64,000 nucleotides of DNA from Gluconacetobacter tumulisoli. Its GTDB lineage: Bacteria; Pseudomonadota; Alphaproteobacteria; Acetobacterales; Acetobacteraceae. The notes beneath the pieces were generated by a model. It saw only the letters and a list, made by a program, of their open reading frames with translations. It ran no database searches and was not told the origin of the DNA. The stretch covers positions 186,001 to 250,000 of the forward strand of contig NZ_JABEQM010000004.1 in the NCBI RefSeq assembly GCF_014174155.1, read 5' to 3'. Positions 36,022 through 45,227 of the stretch are shown here, piece after piece; the first letter of the stretch is position 1, and every line of letters starts with the position of its first letter. The translations under genes were made by a program, and so were the position numbers.

Positions 36022-36741
36022 TTGTCAGACGACTCCCGCCCGCTGCCCCGTATCCGAGCCCGCGGCCGTTCCTTCCTGGCGCTGGTCCTGTCACCCGAGG
36101 CCGGGCTGGACGACTGGTTGCGGGGCCTGGATGCCCAGATCGCCCGCTCGCCCTCCTTTTTCGTCGGCAAGCCGATCATCCTCGATCTCGGCCTGCTGTC
36201 CGCCGACGCCGAGGGGCTGGCCGGCTTCTACCCCGCCTTGCTGGAACGCGGCGTGCGAGTCATCGGGATCGAGGGCGGCGACCGGTCATGGCCCGCCCTT
36301 GCCGGATGGGACTGGCCCAACAGCTTCGAGGGCGGCCGGGCATCGGGCGCCGTCGCGATCCCGGAGGAAGAGGAGGCCGGCGACACCCTCGTCCCGCAAC
36401 CCGCCGTCCCGGCCGGAGCGCTGATCGTCGAGCGCCCCGTGCGGTCCGGCCAGTCGATCCTCCACCCTGACGGAGACGTGATCGTCATCGGATCGGTTGC
36501 CTCGGGCGCCGAGATCTCGGCCGGCGGGTCGGTCCATGTCTACGGGACCTTGCGCGGGCGGGCGATCGCCGGCATGGGCGGGCAGGCCGGGGCGCGGATC
36601 TTCGCGACCGTCATGAAGGCGGAACTCGTCGCGATCGACGGCTACTACATGATCGCCGAGGAAATCGATCCGGCCCTGACCGGCCGGCCGGTGCAGGCGC
36701 TGCTGGAGGACGACACCATCGTCGTCCGGGCGCTGGACTAG
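36022..36741 (+). CDS. minC: septum site-determining protein MinC
   Basis: 239 residues. The N-terminal FtsZ-inhibiting domain (about 10-110) is followed by an acidic Pro linker and the C-terminal beta-helix domain (SILHPDGDVIVIGSVASGAEISAGG, HVYGTLRGRAIAGMGG) that dimerises and binds MinD. No ATG is available near the family start. TTG at 36022 gives a standard N-terminus (L/M-SDDSRPLPRIRARG). The frame remains open 25 codons further upstream to another TTG, toward the repeat. It is separated from minD by 122 bp, so minDE may have its own promoter. Confidence 0.93.
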   Translation: MSDDSRPLPRIRARGRSFLALVLSPEAGLDDWLRGLDAQIARSPSFFVGKPIILDLGLLSADAEGLAGFYPALLERGVRVIGIEGGDRSWPALAGWDWPNSFEGGRASGAVAIPEEEEAGDTLVPQPAVPAGALIVERPVRSGQSILHPDGDVIVIGSVASGAEISAGGSVHVYGTLRGRAIAGMGGQAGARIFATVMKAELVAIDGYYMIAEEIDPALTGRPVQALLEDDTIVVRALD

Positions 36742-36863
36742 CGGGGCGGACCGGCGGCGCCCGGCGCGGCCTCCGCTTTCCCGTTGCGGACGCCATAACT
36801 CCGCCACTAGAATCACACACAGGACGCTGCAGAGCAGCGAATCCAGACAGAGGATATAGACGT

Positions 36864-37679
36864 ATGGCGAAGGTGCTGGTTGTCACATCCGGAAAGGGCG
36901 GAGTCGGCAAGACGACATCGACCGCCGCCCTCGGCGCGGCACTGGCGCAGACGGGGAAAAACGTCGTCGTCGTCGATTTCGACGTCGGCCTGCGCAACCT
37001 CGATCTGGTCATGGGGGCGGAACGGCGCGTCGTTTTCGACCTTATCAACGTCGTGCAGGGCGACGCCAAGCTGGCCCAGGCGCTGATCCGCGACAAGCGG
37101 GTCGAAACCCTGTCCATTCTCCCGGCCTCCCAGACCCGCGACAAGGACGCGCTGACGCCCGAAGGCGTGGCCCGCGTGATGGACGAACTGCGCGAGAAGT
37201 TCGACTGGGTCATCTGCGACAGCCCGGCCGGGATCGAGCGCGGCGCGCAGCTGGCGATGTATCACGCCGACGAGGCGGTGGTCGTGACCAACCCCGAGGT
37301 CTCTTCGGTGCGCGACAGCGATCGCATCATCGGCATGCTCGACAGCACCACCGAGCGCGCCAAGAAGGGCGAGAAGATCAACAAGCATCTGCTGCTGACG
37401 CGCTACGATCCGGCCCGCGCCGCGCGGGGCGAGATGCTGCGGACCGAGGACGTGCTGGAAATCCTCTCCATCCCGCTGCTGGGCATCGTCCCGGAGAGCG
37501 AGGAAGTGCTGCGGGCATCCAATCTCGGCACCCCGGTCACCCTGTCGAATCCCAGCAGTGCCCCGGCCCGCGCCTATTTCGAGGCGGTGCGCCGCCTGGA
37601 GGGCGAGAAGCTGGACATCAGCGTCCCGAGCGAACGCAAGGGCCTGTTCGACTGGCTGTTCAAGCGGAGTGTCGCATGA
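36864..37679 (+). CDS. minD: septum site-determining ATPase MinD
   Basis: 271 residues. Deviant Walker [19 protein letters not shown], switch motifs [11 protein letters not shown] and [11 protein letters not shown], and a C-terminal amphipathic helix ([11 protein letters not shown]) for membrane binding. MinD recruits MinC and is displaced by MinE. The RBS AGAGGA precedes the ATG. The stop overlaps the minE start (ATGA). Confidence 0.97.
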   Translation: MAKVLVVTSGKGGVGKTTSTAALGAALAQTGKNVVVVDFDVGLRNLDLVMGAERRVVFDLINVVQGDAKLAQALIRDKRVETLSILPASQTRDKDALTPEGVARVMDELREKFDWVICDSPAGIERGAQLAMYHADEAVVVTNPEVSSVRDSDRIIGMLDSTTERAKKGEKINKHLLLTRYDPARAARGEMLRTEDVLEILSIPLLGIVPESEEVLRASNLGTPVTLSNPSSAPARAYFEAVRRLEGEKLDISVPSERKGLFDWLFKRSVA

Positions 37680-37984
37680 GTTTCCTGGCATCCCTCTTCG
37701 GACGCAAGACCTCCGCCCCGGTCGCGCGCGACCGCCTCCAGATCCTGCTGGCCCACGAACGGGCGACCGGCGAGGGCCAGTCCGACCTGCTGGCCAAGCT
37801 GCATGAGGAAATCCTGGAGGTCATCAAGCGGCATATTTCCGTCGACCAGGACAAGGTCCAGGTGAAGATGGACCGCGGCGCCGGGGTCTCGATGCTGGAA
37901 ATCGACATCGAGGTTCCCGAACTGAAGGGCAAGCCGGGCGCAAAGCCCAGCCTGGCCCCCGATACCGCCGCAGCGGCCGATTGA
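37676..37984 (+). CDS. minE: cell division topological specificity factor MinE
   Basis: 102 residues. Membrane-targeting N-terminus [20 protein letters not shown], the anti-MinCD helix [11 protein letters not shown], and the dimerisation domain ([21 protein letters not shown]...). An Ala/Pro-rich tail follows. It overlaps minD by 4 bp and ends 9 bp before a strong hairpin. Confidence 0.96.
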   Translation: MSFLASLFGRKTSAPVARDRLQILLAHERATGEGQSDLLAKLHEEILEVIKRHISVDQDKVQVKMDRGAGVSMLEIDIEVPELKGKPGAKPSLAPDTAAAAD

Positions 37985-37993
37985 CCTGTATCC

Positions 37994-38023
37994 CTCGCTG
38001 AATTCCTGTCCGAATTCAGCGAG
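37994..38023. terminator. terminator hairpin after minE
   Basis: Perfect 12-bp inverted repeat CTCGCTGAATTC/GAATTCAGCGAG (37994-38005 and 38012-38023) with a 6-nt loop, placed between convergent minE and the GntR-family gene. No strong T-tract on either side, so it may act on both strands. Confidence 0.7.
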
Positions 38024-38032
38024 TCTGGCCTT

Positions 38033-38746
38033 TCACACGGGCAGAAGCGGCTCGATCCATTTGCGCGCATATTCGAAATCGCGCACCAGCGCCTGTCGGG
38101 CCTCTTCCGGGTTGCGGGCGCGCAGGGCCACCAGCAATTCGTCATGCGGGTGGGGCACGCCCGGCGCGCGCGGCGGCGGCCCCGTCCGCGCAAGCGCATA
38201 GATCGGTCCGACGCGCGCCCACAGGCTGCGCAGGATGTTGGCCGTCAGCGGAAGGTCCGCAATGTTGGACAGCAGGGCGTGAAAATCGGCGTTGCAGGCC
38301 GCCATGCTGCCTTCGTCATGGCGTTCGCAGGCCGCCAGGAACAAATCGTTCAGCGTGCTCAATGCGTCGATTTCCGCCGTGGTCGCGCGCAATGCCGCCG
38401 CCTGCACCAGCCGGCTTTCCAGATCGACGCGCAGATTGTGGATTTCCAGGAAGCTCGCCTGCGTGATGTCGGGCACCACGGCCGTGTTCCGATCGTTCAG
38501 CTCCAGCGCCTGTTCCGAAACCAGGCGCAGCAATGCCTCGCGCACCGGGGTCGGACTCAGCCCCAGTTCGGCAGCCAAAGGCCGCAGCACCAGCCTCTGC
38601 CCCATGCGATAGCGGCTGCGGATCAGCGCGGTACGGACGTGGTTGTAGGCGTCGACACTCAGGGCCCGCCGCCCTCCATCCTCGTCCCGTTCGTTCGCTG
38701 CGCCCGCCGACCGAGGGCCGCGCCGGATCCTGCCTGCTGATGCCAT
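38033..38746 (-). CDS. GntR-family transcriptional regulator (FCD domain)
   Basis: 237 residues. Winged helix-turn-helix at about 30-95 (VRTALIRSRYRMGQRLV, LAAELGLSPTPVREALLRL) and a helical FCD ligand domain (about 100-228, with the ALRATTAEIDAL and FHALLSNIADLP segments). Regulators of this FadR/VanR subgroup usually sense small carboxylates. The target is not evident; the ABC exporter 77 bp downstream-side on the same strand or a distant operon are possible. Confidence 0.9.
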   Translation of the reverse strand: MASAGRIRRGPRSAGAANERDEDGGRRALSVDAYNHVRTALIRSRYRMGQRLVLRPLAAELGLSPTPVREALLRLVSEQALELNDRNTAVVPDITQASFLEIHNLRVDLESRLVQAAALRATTAEIDALSTLNDLFLAACERHDEGSMAACNADFHALLSNIADLPLTANILRSLWARVGPIYALARTGPPPRAPGVPHPHDELLVALRARNPEEARQALVRDFEYARKWIEPLLPV

Positions 38747-38823
38747 ACGTGTGCTATGCCTGTGGATCTATGAGCTGTACAGGGCAGGATATCCCGCCGA
38801 AGACGGCGCGCGACGCGCGCGGC

Positions 38824-40683
38824 CTATAACGCGCTTTCGACGATCATGGACTGACGTTCCAGGAAATCGCGATACGGTCCCTCGCTGCGTTCCAGCACGC
38901 CGACGGGGCCGTCCTGCACGATCCGGCCCTGGTCCATGACGACGATCCGGTCGAAATCGCGCAGGGTGGACAGGCGATGGGCGACCGCGATCACCGTCCG
39001 ACCGACCTTCAGCCGGTCCAGCGCCTCCTGGACATGCTGCTCGCTCTCGCTGTCCAGGGCGCTGGTTGCCTCGTCCAGGATCAGGATGGGTGCGTTGCGC
39101 AGGAAGGCCCGCGCGATGGCTATGCGCTGGCGCTGGCCGCCCGACAGCTTCACGCCCCGGTCGCCGACCTCGGTCTGGAACCCCTCGGGCATCATCTGGA
39201 TGAAATCACGGCAACCGGCGGCGGCGGCGGCGGCGAAGACTTCGTCGTCCGTCGCGTCCGGCCGGCCATAGCGGATATTCTCCAGGATCGAGCGCCGCAG
39301 CATCGACACGTCCTGCGGCACGACCGACATGCTGGATCGCAGGCTGTCCTCGTCCAGGTCGCGGATGTCGATCCCGTCGATCTCGATGGCGCCTCCCTGC
39401 ACGTATCGCAGGCGCTGGATCAGGGCCAGGATCGTGCTCTTGCCCGAACCGGACCGCCCGACCAGCCCGACACGGGACCCGGCCTCGATCACCAGTTCGA
39501 AATGCGCCAGCACCGGGCGCGCGCCGGGATAGGCGAACGTCACGTCGCGAAATGCCACCTCGCCCCGCGACGGGCCGGGAAACGTCCGCGCGTCGGGCGA
39601 ATCGACCATTTCGTGCGGCACCAGAATGGCCGACAGCGCTTCGTCCAGGCGGGCGATATGCTGGATCGTCTCGACCAGCGCCACCGCCAAGTCACGGGTG
39701 CCGTGCAAGATCATGAAGCCCAGATTCGTGACCATGACGACATCGCCGATGCTGGCCTGCCCCAGGTGCCACAGCATGACCACCCAGACCAGCAGGCCGG
39801 CCGTCAGGACCGCCGTCAGCACCGCGTGGACCAGGCGCAGCTTTTCCATGTAGCGCAGCGACGTGCCCCGGGCCCCCATTTCCTGGCGCATCGTCTCTGC
39901 CAGGCGGAGGCGTTCGTAATGCGTCATGCCGAACGAGCGGACCAGCGCCACATTATTTATGATGTCCAGCATTTCGCCATCGACGCGGGACGCCTCGGAC
40001 GCATAGCGCTGGTGCAGGCCCCTGCCGCCGGCCGCCATGCGGAACATCAGGACGCACAGGCCGGCCGACAGCGTGACGATCACCCCCGCCATCAGCGGGC
40101 TGATCGTCACCATCAGCCCGATCGACAGGGCCACGTTCAGGCAGGGCGGCAGCACGTTCCACGCCGCCAGGTTTTCCAGGGTGAAGATCGAGATGGCGGA
40201 CGTCGAGATGCGCGTCGCCATCGCGCCGGGCATCCGGTCCGCGAAATAGGACGCCGAATGCGCCGTCAGGTAGCGAAACAGGTCGCGACGGACATCGCCG
40301 GTGATCGCGACGAACGCATAGGTCGCGAACCAGCCCGCAACCCGCCACGACATATTGTCGAACGCGATCACGACCACCAGAATCGCGACCGCCCGCCATA
40401 CCGCCGCCATGTCTCCCGCCGTATGAGCGGTCATGGTATCGACGAGAAAGCGGGTAGCGTAGGTTGCCCCGACCGTGCAGGCGACCGCCACCGCGACCGA
40501 AAGGAAGATCAGGACATGCTGGCCGGCATGACGCCGCACGTACCGAAAGACAAAGGACAGCGGCCGGTCCAGATAGCGGACCAGTTGGTCGTCGGAAATG
40601 GTGCTCTGGATATCGCTCGCCAAAATCGGCTGCCCTCTCTGCTGCCCGCCGGTCCCGTCATGGTGGATGTCGGGAAATTCCAC
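38824..40683 (-). CDS. ABC exporter, fused membrane and ATPase domains
   Basis: 619 residues. A type-I exporter transmembrane domain with six predicted helices (about 55-340) is fused to an ATPase domain: Walker A VGRSGSGKSTIL, signature LSGGQRQRIAIA, Walker B ILILDEATSALD and the switch His in AVAHRLST. It works as a homo- or heterodimer. The substrate is unknown; the neighbouring GT4 glycosyltransferase hints at a glycolipid or glycan. The start is GTG at 40683, with poor RBS spacing; a TTG about 20 codons later is an alternative. Confidence 0.9.
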   Translation of the reverse strand: MEFPDIHHDGTGGQQRGQPILASDIQSTISDDQLVRYLDRPLSFVFRYVRRHAGQHVLIFLSVAVAVACTVGATYATRFLVDTMTAHTAGDMAAVWRAVAILVVVIAFDNMSWRVAGWFATYAFVAITGDVRRDLFRYLTAHSASYFADRMPGAMATRISTSAISIFTLENLAAWNVLPPCLNVALSIGLMVTISPLMAGVIVTLSAGLCVLMFRMAAGGRGLHQRYASEASRVDGEMLDIINNVALVRSFGMTHYERLRLAETMRQEMGARGTSLRYMEKLRLVHAVLTAVLTAGLLVWVVMLWHLGQASIGDVVMVTNLGFMILHGTRDLAVALVETIQHIARLDEALSAILVPHEMVDSPDARTFPGPSRGEVAFRDVTFAYPGARPVLAHFELVIEAGSRVGLVGRSGSGKSTILALIQRLRYVQGGAIEIDGIDIRDLDEDSLRSSMSVVPQDVSMLRRSILENIRYGRPDATDDEVFAAAAAAGCRDFIQMMPEGFQTEVGDRGVKLSGGQRQRIAIARAFLRNAPILILDEATSALDSESEQHVQEALDRLKVGRTVIAVAHRLSTLRDFDRIVVMDQGRIVQDGPVGVLERSEGPYRDFLERQSMIVESAL

Positions 40684-40895
40684 GCCTTGACCCTGTTATC
40701 TATCCGGATCAAGGGGAAGAAAGATAGACTTCACCCCGGCCGACGCCTCGTTGATGACGGAACGGGGTCTTTCCAACCCCGTTTACCAGTAACCCGGATC
40801 ACTGTCCCGGCCACGCGGCCATCGAATTGCCGTTTCCCGGTCGCACGGTAGCATCCCCTGCCCCTTTCACGCGGAAGAAAGAAGTGAACTGCCCC

Positions 40896-41933
40896 ATGCG
40901 TATCGCCCAGGTCGCGCCCCTCCATGAAGCCGTTCCCCCCAAGCTGTATGGCGGGACCGAACGCGTCGTGTCCTTCCTGACCGAGGAACTGACGGCCATG
41001 GGCCATGACGTGACGCTGTTCGCCAGCGGCGACAGCGTGACCTCCGCCCGCCTCAACGCCTGCTGGCCGCAGGCGTTGCGCCTGGATCCCGCGATCCGCG
41101 ATCCGATCGCGCCGCACATGCTGATGATGGAGCAGGTGGCGCGGGTGACGGATCAGTTCGACATTCTTCATTTCCATATGGACTACTGGCCCTTCACCCA
41201 TTTCAGCCGCCAGCCCACGCCGATGCTGACCACCATGCATGGCCGGCTGGACCTGATGGAATTGCAGCCCGTTTTCACCGCGTTCCCCCATGTGCCGATC
41301 GTCTCGATCTCGGACAACCAGCGCCTGCCGCTGCCGCAGGCGCATTATGTCCGCACGGTGCTGCACGGCCTGCCGGCGACGCTGCTGACGCCGCAGCCCG
41401 GACCGCGCGATTATTTCGCCTTCCTGGGCAGGATCTGCCCGGAAAAAGGCGTAGACAAGGCAATCCGCATCGCCCGCGCGCTGGGCGTCAAGCTGAAGAT
41501 CGCCGCCAAGATCGACAAGGTGGACGCCGATTATTTCGATCATGAGATCCGGCCGATGCTGGGCGACGGGGTGGAGCTGATCGGCGAGATCAACGACCAG
41601 CAGAAGCCCGCCTTCCTGTCGGGTGCCCAGGCGCTGCTGATGCCCATCGACTGGCCGGAGCCGTTCGGCCTGGTGATGATCGAAGCCATGGCCTGCGGCA
41701 CGCCTGTGGTGGCCTTCCGGCGCGGATCGGTGCCAGAGGTGCTGGAAGACGGCCTGACCGGCCTGATCGTCGACGACGAGCAGGAAGCCGTCGCCGCCTG
41801 CGCCCGCCTGCCGGAGATGAACTCGACGCGAATCCGCCAGCGGTTCGAGGAACGCTTCACCGCCCGGCGCATGGCCGAGGACTATCTCGACGTCTATCGC
41901 ATGTTGATCGAGCAAAAGGCCGCCGCCCGCTGA
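40896..41933 (+). CDS. GT4-family glycosyltransferase
   Basis: 345 residues, GT-B fold. The N-terminal PPKLYGGTERVVSFLTEEL and the C-terminal donor-binding PEPFGLVMIEAMACGTPVVAFRRGSVPEV (with its E...E motif) are typical of GT4 enzymes. FLGRICPEKGVDKAIRIA marks the start of the second Rossmann domain. Sugar and acceptor unknown. It is divergent from the ABC exporter across about 210 bp and convergent with the MFS gene. Confidence 0.9.
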   Translation: MRIAQVAPLHEAVPPKLYGGTERVVSFLTEELTAMGHDVTLFASGDSVTSARLNACWPQALRLDPAIRDPIAPHMLMMEQVARVTDQFDILHFHMDYWPFTHFSRQPTPMLTTMHGRLDLMELQPVFTAFPHVPIVSISDNQRLPLPQAHYVRTVLHGLPATLLTPQPGPRDYFAFLGRICPEKGVDKAIRIARALGVKLKIAAKIDKVDADYFDHEIRPMLGDGVELIGEINDQQKPAFLSGAQALLMPIDWPEPFGLVMIEAMACGTPVVAFRRGSVPEVLEDGLTGLIVDDEQEAVAACARLPEMNSTRIRQRFEERFTARRMAEDYLDVYRMLIEQKAAAR

Positions 41934-41943
41934 AAGGCGGGCG
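41924..41943. terminator. hairpin at the GT4/MFS junction
   Basis: Perfect 7-bp stem CGCCCGC/GCGGGCG (41924-41930 and 41937-41943) with loop TGAAAG that contains the GT4 stop codon. It lies between two convergent genes. Confidence 0.5.
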
Positions 41944-41957
41944 TCCGGAACGGGATG

Positions 41958-43145
41958 TCAGCGGCGGAAGGTTTCCCCGGCGATGACCTGGCGCACCAGG
42001 GCCATCGCCGCCAGGCCGGCGCCCGCCAGGGCGACGGCGGACCAGCCTGACCCGTGGAACAGGGCGGCGGCCGAAACCGATCCCGCCGCGCCCGACAGGA
42101 AGACGATGGTCATGAACAGGGCGTTCAGCCGGCCCCGTACCTCGGGCCGCAGCATGTAGATCGCCCGCATGCTGATAACCTGGTTGGTCTGCACGCCGGC
42201 ATCCAGCACGATCGCGGCAAGCGCGAGCAGGACCAGCGACCGCCAGGCCAGGGCCAGTCCGGTCATCGCGAACGCCCCCGCGATCATCAGCATCGCCCCG
42301 GTCGTGGCCCGGTCGGTCAATCCCCGGTCCGCCAGGCGCCCCGCCACCGGCGCCGCCAGCGCCCCGCCCGCCCCGGCCAGGGCGAACAGCGCGATCCCGA
42401 TCTGGCCCAGGCCGAACGACGGGCCAGCCAGCAGCAGCGGCACCGCCGTCCAGAACATGTTGAACGCCGCGAATGCCGCCCCCTGGTAGAATGCCCGCAA
42501 ACGCAGCAGCGGCGTGTGCGCCAGCAGCCCGCCCAGGGACCCCAGGATATGCCCATATGTCAGGCCGTCGTGAACCGGCTGGCGTCGCGGCAGTTTCCGG
42601 CCCAGCGCGACCATCAGGACCAGCATCATGCCGCACGATGCCACGAACACCGCATGCCAGCCGGCATGCGCGGCCAGGATGCTGGCAAACGGACGAGCCA
42701 GCATGATGCCGCCGATCAGCCCGCCCATGACGGTGCCGACCACCCGGCCGCGATCGCGTTCCGCCGACAGATGCGACGCCAGCGGCACCAGGACCTGCGT
42801 CGCGGTGGCGAATATTCCGACGACGAATGCCATCGCCAGGAACATGACGGCCGACGACGACAGCGCCGAGCCCAGCAGGGCCACGCACAGGCAGCCCAGC
42901 GAGACCAGCACCAGCCGACGATTTTCAACGATATCGGCCAGGGACACCAGGCCGATCATCCCGCATCCATAGCCAAGCTGGGTCAGCATGACGACGCTGC
43001 CCTGCCAGGCGGGCGGCAGCCCGATATCCGGACCGATCAGCGCGATCAGGGGCTGGGCGTAATAGATATTCGCCACGACCATGCCGGCCGCGCACGCGAT
43101 CAGGCGGATGACCAGGCCAGAGGGCGTCGGGACGGGCGGCGGCAT
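41958..43145 (-). CDS. MFS transporter
   Basis: 395 residues with about 12 hydrophobic helices. The N-terminal ANIYYAQPLI and the loop after helix 2 (GLVSLADIVENRRLVLVSL, an MFS motif-A variant) place it in the major facilitator superfamily, drug:H+ antiporter-like. Substrate unknown. Two ATGs are possible (43151 and 43145); GGGGGA is correctly spaced only for the second, used here. Divergent from the ferritin-like gene. Confidence 0.88.
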   Translation of the reverse strand: MPPPVPTPSGLVIRLIACAAGMVVANIYYAQPLIALIGPDIGLPPAWQGSVVMLTQLGYGCGMIGLVSLADIVENRRLVLVSLGCLCVALLGSALSSSAVMFLAMAFVVGIFATATQVLVPLASHLSAERDRGRVVGTVMGGLIGGIMLARPFASILAAHAGWHAVFVASCGMMLVLMVALGRKLPRRQPVHDGLTYGHILGSLGGLLAHTPLLRLRAFYQGAAFAAFNMFWTAVPLLLAGPSFGLGQIGIALFALAGAGGALAAPVAGRLADRGLTDRATTGAMLMIAGAFAMTGLALAWRSLVLLALAAIVLDAGVQTNQVISMRAIYMLRPEVRGRLNALFMTIVFLSGAAGSVSAAALFHGSGWSAVALAGAGLAAMALVRQVIAGETFRR

Positions 43146-43281
43146 GTTCATTCCCCCAGCGTATCCGACAAGATGGCGCGCGGCAAAAGCCGGAGGCGCA
43201 CGCCACGGCCGCCCCTGCAACCGCGGATGGCGTATGGTCGTTGACCCGATATCGAAACCCGATCCAGCCGGAGCACCACCG

Positions 43282-43855
43282 ATGGCAAAAGCGTTCGATA
43301 CGACGAACAATACATTCTTGACGGATGTGGAGACCTTGCGCGCCCGCGCCCGGGCATCCCTCGAAAAAGGGGCGGTCACCCCTGCCTATGAAGGCGACGT
43401 GCAGACGACCATCGACCTGTTGCAGACCGTCGTGGCGACCGAACTGGTCTGCGTCCTGCGCTACACGATGCATTCGATCGCCGTGGCCGGCATCAACAGC
43501 GAAAGCTGTCGGGGCGGAATTCGCGACCCATGCCAAGGAAGAACGCGCCCACATGATGGCCGCCGCCAAACGGATCGACCAGCTTGGCGGGGTCCCCGAC
43601 TTCAACCCCGAAGGGTTGGCGACGCGCGCCGCCAGCGAATATGGCGACGGCGGAAATCTGGTCGAAATGGTCCGCCAGAACCTGGTGGCGGAGCGACTGG
43701 TCATCGAACATTACCAGGAACTGATCCGCTTCTTCGGCGACCGGGATCCGACCACGCGCATCATGCTGGAGGGAATCCTTGCCGAAGAGGAGGAACATGC
43801 GACCGACATGCACGACCTGCTGATCGCGCATGAAGGCCGGCCATTCCTGTCCTGA
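43282..43855 (+). pseudogene. ferritin-like di-iron protein, broken by one-base frameshift
   Basis: The first part (MAKAFDTTNNTFLTDVE..., to GINSE at about 43503) and the second part (AVGAEFATHAKEERAHMM... to the stop at 43855) are in different frames. Together they give about 190 residues with four-helix ferritin/bacterioferritin iron ligands: ELVCVLRYTMHS, HAKEERAHM, ERLVIEHYQELI and EEEEHATDMHDLL. Removing one A from GCGAAAGC (43500-43507) restores a continuous protein. GGAG is seven bases before the ATG. Either a true mutation or a sequence error in a short A run. It would store iron or limit oxidative stress. Confidence 0.8.
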
Positions 43856-43894
43856 CCGTCCGGCGGGCGATCGTCCCGTCCCGGCCGATGGCCG

Positions 43895-45004
43895 TCAGGC
43901 GGCCCGCCACCGGGCCAGCATCCGCATCGCCGCGTCCGGCACGCCGCGCGCCGCCAGCCGCCCGCCCGTTACGGGACTGCGCGCACCCGTGGTCCCCGGG
44001 CCGGACAGGGGCAGGCCGCGTATGCTGCGAACCGCGAGGAAGCCGAAACACTGGGCCTCCAGCGCGTCGCCGTTCCACCCGACGACCTCGACCGGCGTGA
44101 CGGGCGCGGCCAGACGGTCCCGCAATCCCTCCATCAGGATCGGATTGTGACGCCCGCCGCCACAGACCAGCCACTGGCGGGGCTGGAACGGAAGCGGCAG
44201 GCTGGCCACCGCCCACACCGTAAAGGCCGCAAGCGTGGCCGCCCCATCGGCGGCGGACAGGCCCGATAACGCCTCCAGCCCCCGGTGGAACGCCAGGCGA
44301 TCGAGCGATTTCGGCGCTTCCCGCACGAAGAACGGATCCCCCATCAGGCGGGCCAGGGCGGCGTGGTCGACCTGGCCCGCCCGCGCCAGCATGCCGTCGC
44401 GGTCGTATGGAACGCCGGTATGGCGCAGCGCCCAGTCGTCCAGCAACGCATTGCCAGGCCCGGTGTCACATGCGACCAGCGCACCGTCCTCGCCGATCAG
44501 CGAGACGTTCGCGACCCCGCCGATATTGAGAATGGCGATCGGCCGGGGAATCTCCCGCGTCAGCGCCGCGTGGAACAGGGGGACCAGCGGCGCGCCCTCG
44601 CCGCCGGCCGCCATGTCGGCGCTACGGAAATCGTAGACAACCGGCAGGCCGGTTTCTTCTGACAGCAGGGCCGCGTCCCCGATCTGCCATGTCCGCCCTT
44701 CTTCCGGCCGATGCAGGATCGTTTGGCCATGGAATCCCACCAGATCCGCGTCACACCGCAACGCACGCACGGCCTCGACATGCTGGCGGGTCATATCGCG
44801 TTCGACCGCGCGCAGGTCGGCATCGTCGGACGACAGGCCGGCGGCACGGTCCAGCATGTCCCGCAGGCGGCGGCGCAGGGGCGCCGGATAGGGAATGGTG
44901 ATCGCCGGGCCGGCGGCACGAATCGTCTCGCCGTCGGTCTCGATGCAGGCGGCATCGACCCCGTCCAACGCCGTGCCGCTCATCAAACCGATTGCCCTGA
45001 TCAT
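43895..45004 (-). CDS. anmK: anhydro-N-acetylmuramic acid kinase
   Basis: 369 residues. Converts anhydroMurNAc from peptidoglycan turnover to MurNAc-6-phosphate. The N-terminal AIGLMSGTALDGVDAACIETDG is diagnostic; GFHGQTILHRP, NIGGVANVS and DTGPGNALLDD provide the ASKHA ATPase core and the catalytic Asp. The final VCGGGRHNPILMEGL fits as well. Convergent with the ferritin-like gene. Start is the ATG at 45004. Confidence 0.95.
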   Translation of the reverse strand: MIRAIGLMSGTALDGVDAACIETDGETIRAAGPAITIPYPAPLRRRLRDMLDRAAGLSSDDADLRAVERDMTRQHVEAVRALRCDADLVGFHGQTILHRPEEGRTWQIGDAALLSEETGLPVVYDFRSADMAAGGEGAPLVPLFHAALTREIPRPIAILNIGGVANVSLIGEDGALVACDTGPGNALLDDWALRHTGVPYDRDGMLARAGQVDHAALARLMGDPFFVREAPKSLDRLAFHRGLEALSGLSAADGAATLAAFTVWAVASLPLPFQPRQWLVCGGGRHNPILMEGLRDRLAAPVTPVEVVGWNGDALEAQCFGFLAVRSIRGLPLSGPGTTGARSPVTGGRLAARGVPDAAMRMLARWRAA

Positions 45005-45139
45005 CCCGTCCCCTCGTCACCGGTACCGAATCGTGCCGACACGCTATCCCAGCGGCATGGATAACCAAACATTAAGCACGTCGCCGATAGGCTGGGCTTC
45101 CGTTTCGCCCGCCCGGTCAGGAGCCTCCCGCCATTTTCC

Positions 45140-45222
45140 CCGTATGCAGACGAATGCCCCTGAAAAGCCGGCCTGAAACACGCGTCGGATCGGCGACAAA
45201 ACGCATATCAAGCCAGCTTCCG
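45140..45222. repeat. palindromic intergenic repeat family B, copy 4 (partial)
   Basis: The segment GAAACACGCGTCGGATCGGCGACAAAACGCATATCAAGCC (stated in short blocks: GCGTCGGATCG, ACAAAACGCAT, CAAGCC) matches the right arm of copies 2 and 3. The left side is poorly conserved. It ends a few bases before the start of the large glycosyltransferase gene, so it could affect that gene's leader. Confidence 0.4.
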
Positions 45223-45227
45223 ACAAC

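Noticed and set aside
38977-40851. 624-codon open frame opposite the ABC exporter
   Set aside because: Antisense to intact transmembrane and ATPase domains; His/Gln/Arg-rich.
43500-43507. Programmed frameshift in the ferritin-like gene
   Set aside because: The shift needed is +1 and GCGAAAGC lacks a known slippery or stimulatory arrangement; mutation or sequence error is simpler.
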